A stretch of 64,000 nucleotides of DNA from Leptospiraceae bacterium (GTDB lineage: Bacteria > Spirochaetota > Leptospiria > Leptospirales > Leptospiraceae). The notes beneath the pieces are model-generated. The model did no database searches and was not told the origin of the DNA. It worked only from the letters and a program-made list of their open reading frames with translations. Numbering within the stretch: position 1 is the stretch's first letter; each line of letters begins with the position of its first letter. Location: positions 47,186-111,185 of the forward strand of contig JACKPA010000019.1 in the NCBI GenBank assembly GCA_024233865.1, read 5' to 3'. Of the stretch, positions 26,926-34,682 are shown one piece after another. A program made the translations under genes and the position numbers.

Positions 26926-27678
26926 TTGTTTATTAATCATAGTATGAGGTTCAAAACTATTTTGTATTTTATTTTATGTCTGTTATTACTATATTTTTAT
27001 ATTGAAGGTAAGCCTAAAAGAGGTAAATTGTTGAAAAATAATATTAATTTCACGAAGTCACGTAAAGAAATGGTTGAAAGTCAAATAAAGTCAAGAAATG
27101 TTAGTGATCCAAAAGTTTTATTGGCAATGTTTAGTGTACCAAGACATATTTTTGTTGAAAATCAATTTCAAAATATAGCTTATTCGGATTCTCCCTTGCC
27201 TATCGGTTATTCACAAACCATTTCTCAACCCTATATTGTTGCCTTTATGACTGAGCTTTTAAATCTAAAAGGGACTGAAAAAGTTCTCGAAATCGGAACC
27301 GGTTGTGGTTATCAAACAGCAGTTTTATCGGAAATTGCAAAAGAAGTTTATTCCATCGAAATACTCAAACCTTTATGCGAGCTTTCCAAAGATAATCTAT
27401 CCAAACTTTCCTACAAAAACATTCATCTAAGGTGCGGAGACGGGTATCGAGGCTGGAAAGAAGAAGCTCCTTTTGATGCGATATTAGTGGCTGCCGCGCC
27501 TGAGTATATTCCCGAACCACTAAAAGAACAACTTTCCAGTGGTGGTAGTATGGTTATTCCGGTTGGAAAATACTACCAAGAATTGATTGTTTTAAAAAAG
27601 GATAAAAATGGTAGTTTTTCGGAGGAAAAAATTTTGCCTGTTCGATTTGTTCCTATGACCGGAGAAGCTCAGGAATAG
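26926..27678 (+). CDS. pcm: Protein-L-isoaspartate O-methyltransferase with N-terminal membrane/signal segment
   Basis: Pcm methylates damaged isoaspartyl residues with SAM to start repair. The family motifs are here: MVESQIKSRNVSDPKVL, YSDSPLPIGYSQTISQP, VLEIGTGCGYQTAVL (SAM site) and VPMTGEAQE at the end. A hydrophobic N-terminus (about 9-25) precedes it, so it is either exported or anchored, as in some other Gram-negative Pcm forms. The TTG at 26926 has AAAGGA nine bases before it; the ATG at 26944 is an alternative start. The catalytic part is complete. Confidence 0.92.
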   Translation: MFINHSMRFKTILYFILCLLLLYFYIEGKPKRGKLLKNNINFTKSRKEMVESQIKSRNVSDPKVLLAMFSVPRHIFVENQFQNIAYSDSPLPIGYSQTISQPYIVAFMTELLNLKGTEKVLEIGTGCGYQTAVLSEIAKEVYSIEILKPLCELSKDNLSKLSYKNIHLRCGDGYRGWKEEAPFDAILVAAAPEYIPEPLKEQLSSGGSMVIPVGKYYQELIVLKKDKNGSFSEEKILPVRFVPMTGEAQE

Positions 27679-27905
27679 GTAACCCCATCTTCCGCATTTA
27701 TACTTAAGAGTGATGAAATTCCAAAATCTATAATTTTTAACCTCCAGTCTATTGGGTTAATCAAGCTAGACGTTTAATTTGTGATGAAAGCAGTCCATGA
27801 CTATATGCTGCCCCGTATCTTAAATTTGATTTTGGAGTAAAAATAAACTGTTCACTCGATAAAGTATATGTTCTGGGAATTTGATTTATGATTATTTTTT
27901 TACCG
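27669..27905 (-). pseudogene. Possible decayed coding remnants, one with a kinase DFG-like motif
   Basis: In the 309-base gap after pcm, the minus strand holds two short open frames without proper starts. One (27761-27905) reads about 47 codons, ending LLSSQIKRLA. The next (27669-27770) has LKIIDFGISSLLS, very like the DFG region of the large Ser/Thr kinase-AAA-GAF signal proteins known in spirochaetes. It ends inside the pcm 3' end. Both are too short to function. I see no intact gene in this gap. Confidence 0.3.
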
Positions 27906-27987
27906 GCTTAGTAGTTACAAAATGAGACGAATATTTTCTTGATTACAGTGAATTGAAAGCAGAATATGTAAATATTGTAATATTTAT

Positions 27988-30900
27988 ATGAAATACGTGT
28001 TTTTCCTGATTTTTGTTTTGTTTTCTTTTTGCCAAAATCCGAATGAGAAACCTGCACCAAAAGCTGTAAAAGGTGTATTGGATTTGCATCACTTCGATAC
28101 ATCCTCCGGACTTCGAAATGATGCCGGAGGATACTCAGTGACCGGAAATCCAGCCAACCGTTCCCTGAGGGTAGCCGAAGGAAACGAATCACCGATCAAC
28201 CTCGATGGAGAATGGGAATTTTACTGGAATGAATTTTGGAAACCAACTCAGCTTGGTTCGGCTACGCTCACCAATCGTTCGTTCCCTGAGCGAAGTCGAA
28301 GGGAACCCTCTTATATCTCCGTTCCTTCTCAATGGCAAAAACACGGTTATTCGATTTATGGGTACGCAACCTATCGTTTACGCGTTTTATTGCCCCCCTC
28401 CATATCCGCAGCAGTAGGGACAGGTCTGAGACCTGTCCCTACGGATAATCAATTATCCATTGCTATGTCAGATGCCGGTTCTTCTTACGAAATGTATATC
28501 AATGGAAAATTGGTCTCCTCCAATGGAAAAATAGGAAAATCCAAGGAAGAAATGACTCCATTTATGCAGCACAAATCATTTGAAATTGAATCCAATACTT
28601 CCGAATTGGAAATCCTCATTTACGTATCCAATTTTTATGAATCTCGTGCAGGAGGTTTATGGAATACGATAAAATTAGGTTCATCTAAGTCTATCGGTAA
28701 AATACAAAGACAAAAGTTCATCTTAGATTTGATCGTTTTCAGTTCTCTTATGCTCATGGGTCTTTATCATTTGGGTCTATATTGGAATCGAAGAAAAGAC
28801 CCTTCCGCTTTGTATTTCGGAGTATTTTGCGTTTTGATAGCATTTAGAACGGTTAGTACGGCTGAAAGAATACTATTAGACGCGTTTCCATTCTTTGGGT
28901 TTACAATTATACATAAAATAGAATACATTAGCTTTTATTATGGTGTTTTTGTATTTTATCAATTTATATACTCTCTTTTTCCAGATGAAGCAAATAAAAG
29001 AATCCTGTGGATTTTGGGAAGTATATGTACTTCCGCATCATTTTTGGTAATGTTGACACCTATGAATATCTATACATATTCTCTATCTTTTATTCAATTG
29101 ACGACTCTTGGTGCAATCCTGTATATTTTTTATGTAATCGGGAAGGCAATTTTCCACAAACGGATGGGAGCAAAATTATTCCTTTTCGGATTACTTCTTT
29201 TTTTTGGAACTATAATACATGATATTTTAAAAACAATGGGAATCGTATTTACTCCACCTATTACTAGCTACGGACTATTATCTTTTATCATTTTTCAATC
29301 TATAGTTCTTTCTCAAAGATTTGCAGAGGCATTTACACAAGTCGAGGAATTATATGATAATCTAGAACAAAAAGTCAAGGAAAGAACTTTTGATTTGGAG
29401 CAAGTCAAAACTGAAATCGAAACTCTAAATCATTTTACTTATCTAGTCAACTCCAAATCGAGTCTGAATGATATCTTTTTTGAAATTTCCATCTTTATGT
29501 ATGCAAAGCATTCCATTAAAGGAATGTGGCTCTTTTTACCCGATGAAAAACAGGAGTATTTGTATGCCTACAAAGCACATAGTTACGACAAGATTCCACA
29601 AGAACATTATGATTATCTGATGAATAGAAAGATTCCTTTTAATGAAAATGGAGGAATGATATACCTCACCTATAAACGAAAAAAAAGCCTGTATTTACCC
29701 AAAATAAAAAAGATTGAATTTGAAATTGATAAGGAATTTGTAAAAACCCTATCGGTAAGATCTTTTCTCTATGTTCCGCTTGTCAGCAAAGACGTATGCC
29801 AGGGAATATTAGCCTTTTCTAACCTTAGCTCGGAAATGATTCTTAAGAAGTCAGAGGTAAATAGCATCACCAACCTTTGCTCCCAAATAGCTGGAGTAAT
29901 CGAAACGACTCATCTGCTTCAACAGGTAAACAAAGCAAAAAAAGAGACAGAACGGTTGAATGAACTAAACAAGCTAGTGAATTCAACAACAGATTTGGAA
30001 AGGATTTTAAGGTTTGTATATAAATATATTGAAATTAATATAGGATTAGAAATATTTTGGCTCACACTCGTAGATCAAAAGACGAATGAACTCTATACCT
30101 ATGATGCAATTGCTCCAACAGGAATTTATGAAAAATGGGATTTAAACTTTTTCTATGATTTTAGAGAAAGATTGGACAAAGACCTTGGAGCTTTATACTC
30201 TACTTATACCAAACAAATTCCATTTTATATTTTAGATACAAGAAAGTTTCAAATTGCAAATAAAAAAAGAGTTTTTAAAAACCAATACAATGAAGAACTC
30301 TATTCCACAAACAAAAAGGATTTCAAAATTTGGTTAAAATTAAATCTAAGATTATTAGTTCAAATTCCCTTATTACTACATGGACAGACGATTGGAATTC
30401 TAAATTTATCGAGTTACCAAGATAATTTCCCTATATCCAAAGAAGAAGTCCAAACCATTGTAAGGCTTTGTGAAAACATAACGGGAGCTGTACAAAATTC
30501 TTTACTTTTACAGCAAACAGAAACAGAACGAAAAAAATCCGAAAAACTGCTTCTGAATATCCTTCCCCAAAAGGTAGCTGAAGAACTTAAAATGAAAGGT
30601 AAAGTCCAACCGATTCTCCATGAATTCGTGAGTGTATTGTTTACCGATTTCAAAGGATTTACCAAAGTAGCAGAGTCTATGAATGTAGAAGACCTTGTGA
30701 AAGAATTGGATGAATCCTTCTATTATTTTGATGATGTGATCACAAAATACCATTTGGAGAAGATCAAAACCATTGGTGATTCGTATATGTGTGCGGGAGG
30801 CTTACCGGAAAGGAACAATACTCACCAGATAGATATTTGTTTGGCAGCTCTCGAAATCCAAAGTACGATAAACCAGGCAAAGGAGCTCAAGAGTATGATG

Positions 30901-31266
30901 GGTTTGCCCTATTGGGAGCTCAGGCTTGGAATCCACGTTGGACCGGTGATAGCGGGAGTTGTAGGTAAGAATAAGTTTGCTTACGATATATGGGGAGACA
31001 CAGTGAATACGGCAAGTAGGATGGAATCTAGTGGTGAAATTGGAAAGATCAATATTTCCGGAGATATGTATGAGCAAGTTAATCATTTTTTTGAGTGTGA
31101 ATACAGAGGAAAAGTAAAGGCAAAAAACAAAGGTGAGATTGATATGTATTTTTTACACCGTTTGAAAAAGAAGTATTCACAAGACGAAGCGGGAAGAATG
31201 TCGAATGAAAAATTTCGAGAGATTTATGAAATAATAAAGAATGGTGGAAGGATTCAATCCACATAA
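27988..31266 (+). CDS. 7TM-DISM, double-GAF adenylate cyclase containing in-frame palindromic repeats
   Basis: Domains in order: signal/lipobox (Cys15), an extracellular DISMED2-type sugar-like binding domain (about 65-240), seven membrane helices (about 245-440), a coiled coil (about 450-480), two GAF domains (about 480-650 and 655-860) and a class III cyclase (about 880-1070). Metal Asp887 and Asp931, adenine-choosing Lys927 and Asp1000, and transition-state Asn1007 and Arg1011 are all present, so it should make cAMP. Three palindromic repeats (28160-28185, 28281-28306, 28414-28442) add peptides in the sensor domain without breaking the frame. At 1092 residues it is complete. Confidence 0.92.
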   Translation: MKYVFFLIFVLFSFCQNPNEKPAPKAVKGVLDLHHFDTSSGLRNDAGGYSVTGNPANRSLRVAEGNESPINLDGEWEFYWNEFWKPTQLGSATLTNRSFPERSRREPSYISVPSQWQKHGYSIYGYATYRLRVLLPPSISAAVGTGLRPVPTDNQLSIAMSDAGSSYEMYINGKLVSSNGKIGKSKEEMTPFMQHKSFEIESNTSELEILIYVSNFYESRAGGLWNTIKLGSSKSIGKIQRQKFILDLIVFSSLMLMGLYHLGLYWNRRKDPSALYFGVFCVLIAFRTVSTAERILLDAFPFFGFTIIHKIEYISFYYGVFVFYQFIYSLFPDEANKRILWILGSICTSASFLVMLTPMNIYTYSLSFIQLTTLGAILYIFYVIGKAIFHKRMGAKLFLFGLLLFFGTIIHDILKTMGIVFTPPITSYGLLSFIIFQSIVLSQRFAEAFTQVEELYDNLEQKVKERTFDLEQVKTEIETLNHFTYLVNSKSSLNDIFFEISIFMYAKHSIKGMWLFLPDEKQEYLYAYKAHSYDKIPQEHYDYLMNRKIPFNENGGMIYLTYKRKKSLYLPKIKKIEFEIDKEFVKTLSVRSFLYVPLVSKDVCQGILAFSNLSSEMILKKSEVNSITNLCSQIAGVIETTHLLQQVNKAKKETERLNELNKLVNSTTDLERILRFVYKYIEINIGLEIFWLTLVDQKTNELYTYDAIAPTGIYEKWDLNFFYDFRERLDKDLGALYSTYTKQIPFYILDTRKFQIANKKRVFKNQYNEELYSTNKKDFKIWLKLNLRLLVQIPLLLHGQTIGILNLSSYQDNFPISKEEVQTIVRLCENITGAVQNSLLLQQTETERKKSEKLLLNILPQKVAEELKMKGKVQPILHEFVSVLFTDFKGFTKVAESMNVEDLVKELDESFYYFDDVITKYHLEKIKTIGDSYMCAGGLPERNNTHQIDICLAALEIQSTINQAKELKSMMGLPYWELRLGIHVGPVIAGVVGKNKFAYDIWGDTVNTASRMESSGEIGKINISGDMYEQVNHFFECEYRGKVKAKNKGEIDMYFLHRLKKKYSQDEAGRMSNEKFREIYEIIKNGGRIQST
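28160..28185. repeat. Palindromic repeat within CDS (imperfect)
   Basis: Arms GTTCCC and GGAAAC (one mismatch) surround a TGAGGGTAGCCGAA loop, the same loop type as at 28281 and 24122. It encodes residues about 58-66 of the cyclase, just before the first conserved strand of the sensor domain. Confidence 0.65.
28281..28306. repeat. Palindromic repeat within CDS
   Basis: GTTCCCT and AGGGAAC arms (7 perfect bases) surround GAGCGAAGTCGA. It encodes roughly SFPERSRREP in a loop of the cyclase sensor domain. The loop pattern is shared with the intergenic copies at 24122 and 33376. Confidence 0.8.
28414..28442. repeat. Perfect 29-base palindrome within CDS
   Basis: A 14-base arm GTAGGGACAGGTCT, a single G, and the exact complement. 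It encodes VGTGLRPVPT (about residues 143-152) in the cyclase sensor domain. Its GTAGGG ends resemble the intergenic hairpin at 10827-10854. Confidence 0.88.
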
Positions 31267-31281
31267 GGAAGGTGAGAAATC

Positions 31282-31425
31282 GTTTTATCACATACATATT
31301 CCAATGAATCAAATATTGTCATTTCGGAAAAATTACTAAAACGTTCTCAATTCGATCAACTGTTTAATTCTGCTGTAATGTTGCTCGAAAACGATTCGAA
31401 CCAAAATGATACTGCTTATCTGTAG
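31282..31425 (+). other. Orphan open frame without start
   Basis: A 47-codon frame with no usual start (KLLKRSQFDQLFNSAVMLLE inside) lies between the cyclase stop and the kinase remnant. It may be the tail of a decayed small gene. I can say nothing of its function, and chance is possible. Confidence 0.2.
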
Positions 31426-32510
31426 TATCATTTTAATTAGCGTTCTTCCACTATCCACAATAGTACTCTACCGAAGCCAAACTGTGGTTTTAGAAAAAAC
31501 CAATGAGGTATGCCGCACTAGCAATCAACCTTTCCAATCTCATTACGGAAGAGTTATTAATGAATGAAACCTACGATTCAACCAGAACAGCAATCATCAG
31601 GTTAAAGGATAGCAACATTATCGGGCTTTTAAAGTGCTTACGTAATCAATATAGACGGAAATTATGTTGCAGATATGACGGGAAAAAATATTGGAAAAGT
31701 AGCTGAAAAACACGATTTGGACTATTTTTTTAAATTAAAAGAACTGGATTTGACCAAAAAACAAGTTCAAGGAACCACAATTTTGCGTTTTGCTTATCCT
31801 ATTTTTATCGTTGACCATAAACAAAAACTGAGGGTGGGGACAACTGTTTTTGAATTCGATAGAGACTTGCTTTTTACACCTGTGTCAGAGATAAAGACAG
31901 GAATCGTTTTTTTGAGCACAATCATATTACTGTTTTCTATTATTTTAACACTTATCTTTTCTCTTTTCTTTACAAAACCAATCTATATACTTTCTGACGG
32001 AGTTAAAACAATCGGAAATGGAAATTTAAACCATAGAATCAAAATATCAAATAGAGATGAGTTAGGTGAATTGGCAAGCTCTTTTAATCAAATGACTGAA
32101 AGTATTCAAAAAGGTAATGAAGTAAAAGACGCTTTATTACTGGAAATAAAAGGGCTCAACAAAACAAAAGATGAATTTCTTGCAAACATTTCTCATGAAA
32201 TCAAAACACCTTTAACGGTTGTATACGCATACTCGGAGATGTTGAGTATGGGCAAAGACTATCCCGAAGAGGTAAAGGAGTATTCTCAGGAAGTCTATAT
32301 ACACGCACAAAAATTGAATGACTATGTATCCGATGTAATCCTTGTCACAGATATAGAATCGAATATTCAACTGGTAAAATCAGAGGTTGATTTGTCGAAT
32401 TTAATAAAGAATGTAATCAAAAAGCAAAAACCTTTGTTAGAAGAAAATGGCATTCAATTAGACTTGAATATTGCAGAAAATATTGTTATACATTGTGATC
32501 AAGTTCTGAT

Positions 32511-32809
32511 CAGCAATTATCGGCATTAAATTATTTCTACCTATCCCCATCAAGCTGTTCTTTTGCACCAAGCTTGATCTATCCCTTTCCTGACAGGAAA
32601 GGGAGCATAATATCCATTTCTTAACAAAAAGGACGAAATATTTAAGAAAATTTTATAGATTTAGGTAAACAAAATAAAACCTACTATAACTTTCGCTCCC
32701 TTTCCTGCGGTTTCCCAAGCATGCGAACCAGGAAAGGGAGAAGGAGGGATAGGTATTTGAATTAAAAAAGCTATATTTTTAGTTAAAAAATTGTTACCGA
32801 TAATTGCTG
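32511..32809. mobile_element. MITE-like element, 299 bp, 13-bp inverted ends, 9-bp target duplication
   Basis: The ends are CAGCAATTATCGG (32511-32523) and its exact complement (32797-32809), flanked by AGTTCTGAT on both sides (32502-32510 and 32810-32818). No protein is encoded. Two hairpins lie inside: a near-perfect 21-base palindrome (32583-32603, CCCTTTCCTG/CAGGAAAGGG) and a 12-base stem (32696-32707 with 32729-32740) that repeats the same CTCCCTTTCCTG arm. Nine-base duplications are known for IS4/IS5-type transposases, but I cannot link it to one. Confidence 0.92.
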
Positions 32810-32887
32810 AGTTCTGATGGAAAAGGCATTATCCGCTATAATCAAAAATGCAATCGTTTACAATAGACAGATATCTACCGAAAGTGA

Positions 32888-32929
32888 GGTAACATTATCT
32901 CATCTTCGGGTAACATTATCTCATCTTCA
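32888..32929 (+). repeat. 21-base in-frame tandem duplication
   Basis: Two adjacent copies differ only in the last base (GGTAACATTATCTCATCTTC then G or A). They encode VTLSHLR then VTLSHLH in the kinase ATPase domain. It keeps the frame and looks like a slippage event. Confidence 0.9.
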
Positions 32930-33147
32930 CCCGCACGTTCAAATCACCATAACTGATACGGGAATCGGAATTGCACCCGAATTTCACGACAAGGTGTTTG
33001 AAAAATTTTTTAGAGTAGATTCTTCTTTAACATATTCTGTAAGCGGCGTGGGTGTTGGACTCTTTATTGCTAAAAAAGTTATAGAATTACATGATGGAAA
33101 CATCACCTTAAAAAGTGAAATAGGTAAAGGAACTGAAGTTACTATCA

Positions 33148-33256
33148 AACTATACTATGATTAGAGTGATTTACGGGATTAGCATGATTAGATTCACTTG
33201 ATTTTAAAGATTTATCTTAAAAACCATATCCTAAACCACTCCGCGTTGAGTATATA
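33148..33256 (+). repeat. Dispersed repeat copy B (unoccupied)
   Basis: This 109-base repeat matches copy A at 15159-15414 in reverse orientation, without the 155-base element: here the AAGAT target occurs once (as ATCTT, 33214-33218). It begins inside the last codons of the broken kinase, supplying its stop. The rest of the gap 33257-33492 holds a short palindrome (33376-33400) and a stray MKKVLILRMHF start (33270) that stops after 11 codons. Confidence 0.85.
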
Positions 33257-33375
33257 AGTCAGGGAGAAAATGAAAAAAGTGTTAATCTTGCGTATGCATT
33301 TTTAAAAACACATCCTCTCTTTTCTACATATATATCACTAATTTAAAATTTATGTTATTTTTTTGTAATTGCATT

Positions 33376-33400
33376 GCTCATTGAGCTTGCTGAAACGAGC
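33376..33400. repeat. REP-like palindrome
   Basis: GCTC ... GAGC arms around TTGAGCTTGCTGAA, one mismatch in the extended stem. It belongs to the loop family at 24122 and 28281. It lies in the intergenic gap before the exbB-like gene. Confidence 0.6.
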
Positions 33401-33492
33401 ACAACATTAAACTGCTTACCAGGGATTTCTTGTAAAACAATAATTTTTCATACTGCATTTTAGAATTTTACAAAACTATATACTATAGGAAA

Positions 33493-33609
33493 ATGGTAAT
33501 ACCCTTAAGTAAAAGATTATATGGTCAAATGAAACTCTTAGGAGAAAAAATAGTGTTTGGCAATATGGATAATAGAATAAATTCTACTAAAAAATCAGGA
33601 AAAAAGTAA
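33493..33609 (+). CDS. Possible small basic peptide upstream of exbB
   Basis: A 38-codon frame (MVIPLSKRLYGQMKLLGEKI, then a basic tail ending KKSGKK) starts with an ATG preceded by AGGA at short spacing and stops 4 bases before the exbB-like ATG. It could be a small protein or leader translated with exbB, or a chance frame. No family is recognised. Confidence 0.3.
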   Translation: MVIPLSKRLYGQMKLLGEKIVFGNMDNRINSTKKSGKK

Positions 33610-33613
33610 CTAT

Positions 33614-34228
33614 ATGGTAATTCTGGGTAAATCCAATTCAATCATTTCTTTTTTACCCCCGGAGTTTATACCGGTGGTAATTATAATCGTATCAATTATT
33701 GCTCTAACAATTATTATTGAAAGGAGTATATTTTATTGGAGAATGAGAACTATTGCTCCGGATCAACTTCGCACAATTAAAGACCTTTTAAGAGAAGGTA
33801 AATGGGACGAAGCAAAGGATTTTTCGGACAGTTTAAGTAAAAGTCCGGCTTCTAAGGTTTTACAAATTGGTATAGAGTTTAAAAGGAGAGGTTCTTTGTA
33901 TATTGAAGACGAAATGGAAACCGAAGGCTATCGTCAGATATTTCTCCTTGAAAAATTTTTAACCGGTTTAGGAACTATTGCTATTATCAGCCCCCTTTTA
34001 GGTGTATTGGGAACTGTGACCGGTATTATCCGATCATTTTCAGAGGGTGCGGGTACAAAAGGTGCGGAAGTTGGGATTAGTGAAGCATTGATCACAACTG
34101 CCATGGGATTATCTGTTTCCATACCTTCTTATATTTTTTACAATTATCTTGTTCGTAAAAAAGAAGAAAAAATTACCGAAATGGAAAATATTTCCAACCA
34201 AGCTCTTCAAATTTTTGAGAATAATTAG
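33614..34228 (+). CDS. exbB: ExbB/TolQ-family proton channel protein
   Basis: ExbB/TolQ with ExbD/TolR turns proton flow into force on outer-membrane machinery. The 204-residue protein has a first helix (about 16-35), a cytoplasmic part, and the two-helix channel with GLGTIAIISPLLGVLGTVTGI and EALITTAMGLSVSIPSYIFYN, the family signature. It is followed after 9 bases by exbD and then bamA. Which receptor it energises (TonB or Tol type) cannot be told from sequence alone, and no tonB or tolB is near. Confidence 0.88.
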   Translation: MVILGKSNSIISFLPPEFIPVVIIIVSIIALTIIIERSIFYWRMRTIAPDQLRTIKDLLREGKWDEAKDFSDSLSKSPASKVLQIGIEFKRRGSLYIEDEMETEGYRQIFLLEKFLTGLGTIAIISPLLGVLGTVTGIIRSFSEGAGTKGAEVGISEALITTAMGLSVSIPSYIFYNYLVRKKEEKITEMENISNQALQIFENN

Positions 34229-34237
34229 AAGAATTTT

Positions 34238-34678
34238 ATGAAATTTAGAAAAACTCTAAAAACTTTTGATAGAATTGATATAACAGCACTCATTGATGTG
34301 GTATCCTTTATTGTGATTTATTTTTTAATCAATGCAACTTTGGAAAAGTCGGCAGCCATAAAAATAGAGCTTCCTCGATCTTCGGCGAGCGTAGCAAAAG
34401 AAAAAAAGCAAGATGACTTGATTATTACCGTCAATAAAGAAGGAAAAATATTTATAGATAAGGATCCGACTCCCATAGAGTTAGATAACCTAAAGGATAA
34501 AATTATTTCCTTTTTAGGTCCTGTTAAAAAGAGGGATCCTAAAAAAAATAAGGTAATTATTAGAGGAGACGGAACTGCCAACTATCAAACCGTTGTGAAA
34601 GTGATAGACCAGGTGAACGCAGCTGGAGTTATACGATTTAACCTCGCGATGGTAAAAGATTCGTCCATACAAAAATAA
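34238..34678 (+). CDS. exbD: ExbD/TolR-family protein
   Basis: The N-terminal helix (about 16-33) has the conserved protonatable Asp in ITALIDVVSFIVIYFLI; a periplasmic domain follows with ELPRSSAS and LIITVNKEGKIFIDKDP typical of ExbD. It is 146 residues, normal length. It sits 9 bases from exbB and 4 bases before bamA, so these are one transcription unit. Confidence 0.88.
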   Translation: MKFRKTLKTFDRIDITALIDVVSFIVIYFLINATLEKSAAIKIELPRSSASVAKEKKQDDLIITVNKEGKIFIDKDPTPIELDNLKDKIISFLGPVKKRDPKKNKVIIRGDGTANYQTVVKVIDQVNAAGVIRFNLAMVKDSSIQK

Positions 34679-34682
34679 CCTT

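Larger units (their letters stand above)
31406..33164 (+). pseudogene. Sensor histidine kinase, broken by two frameshifts and a MITE-like insertion
   Basis: Joined in the right frames it reads: first membrane helix (from ATG 31406, MILLICSIILISVLPLS), a CACHE-like sensor (RYAALAINLS to the VINIDGNYVAD region), second helix (near 31900-31970), HAMP, HisKA (ISHEIKTPL) and HATPase (IKNAIVYN, DTGIGI, GVGVGLF). The frame changes near 31500-31515 and again near 31625-31635, each by one base. The 299-base element at 32511-32809 then stops it. Excising the element and one 9-base copy restores DQVLMEKALS. A 21-base tandem duplication (32888-32929) adds 7 residues to the ATPase domain. All features point to a dead gene. 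Confidence 0.88.
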
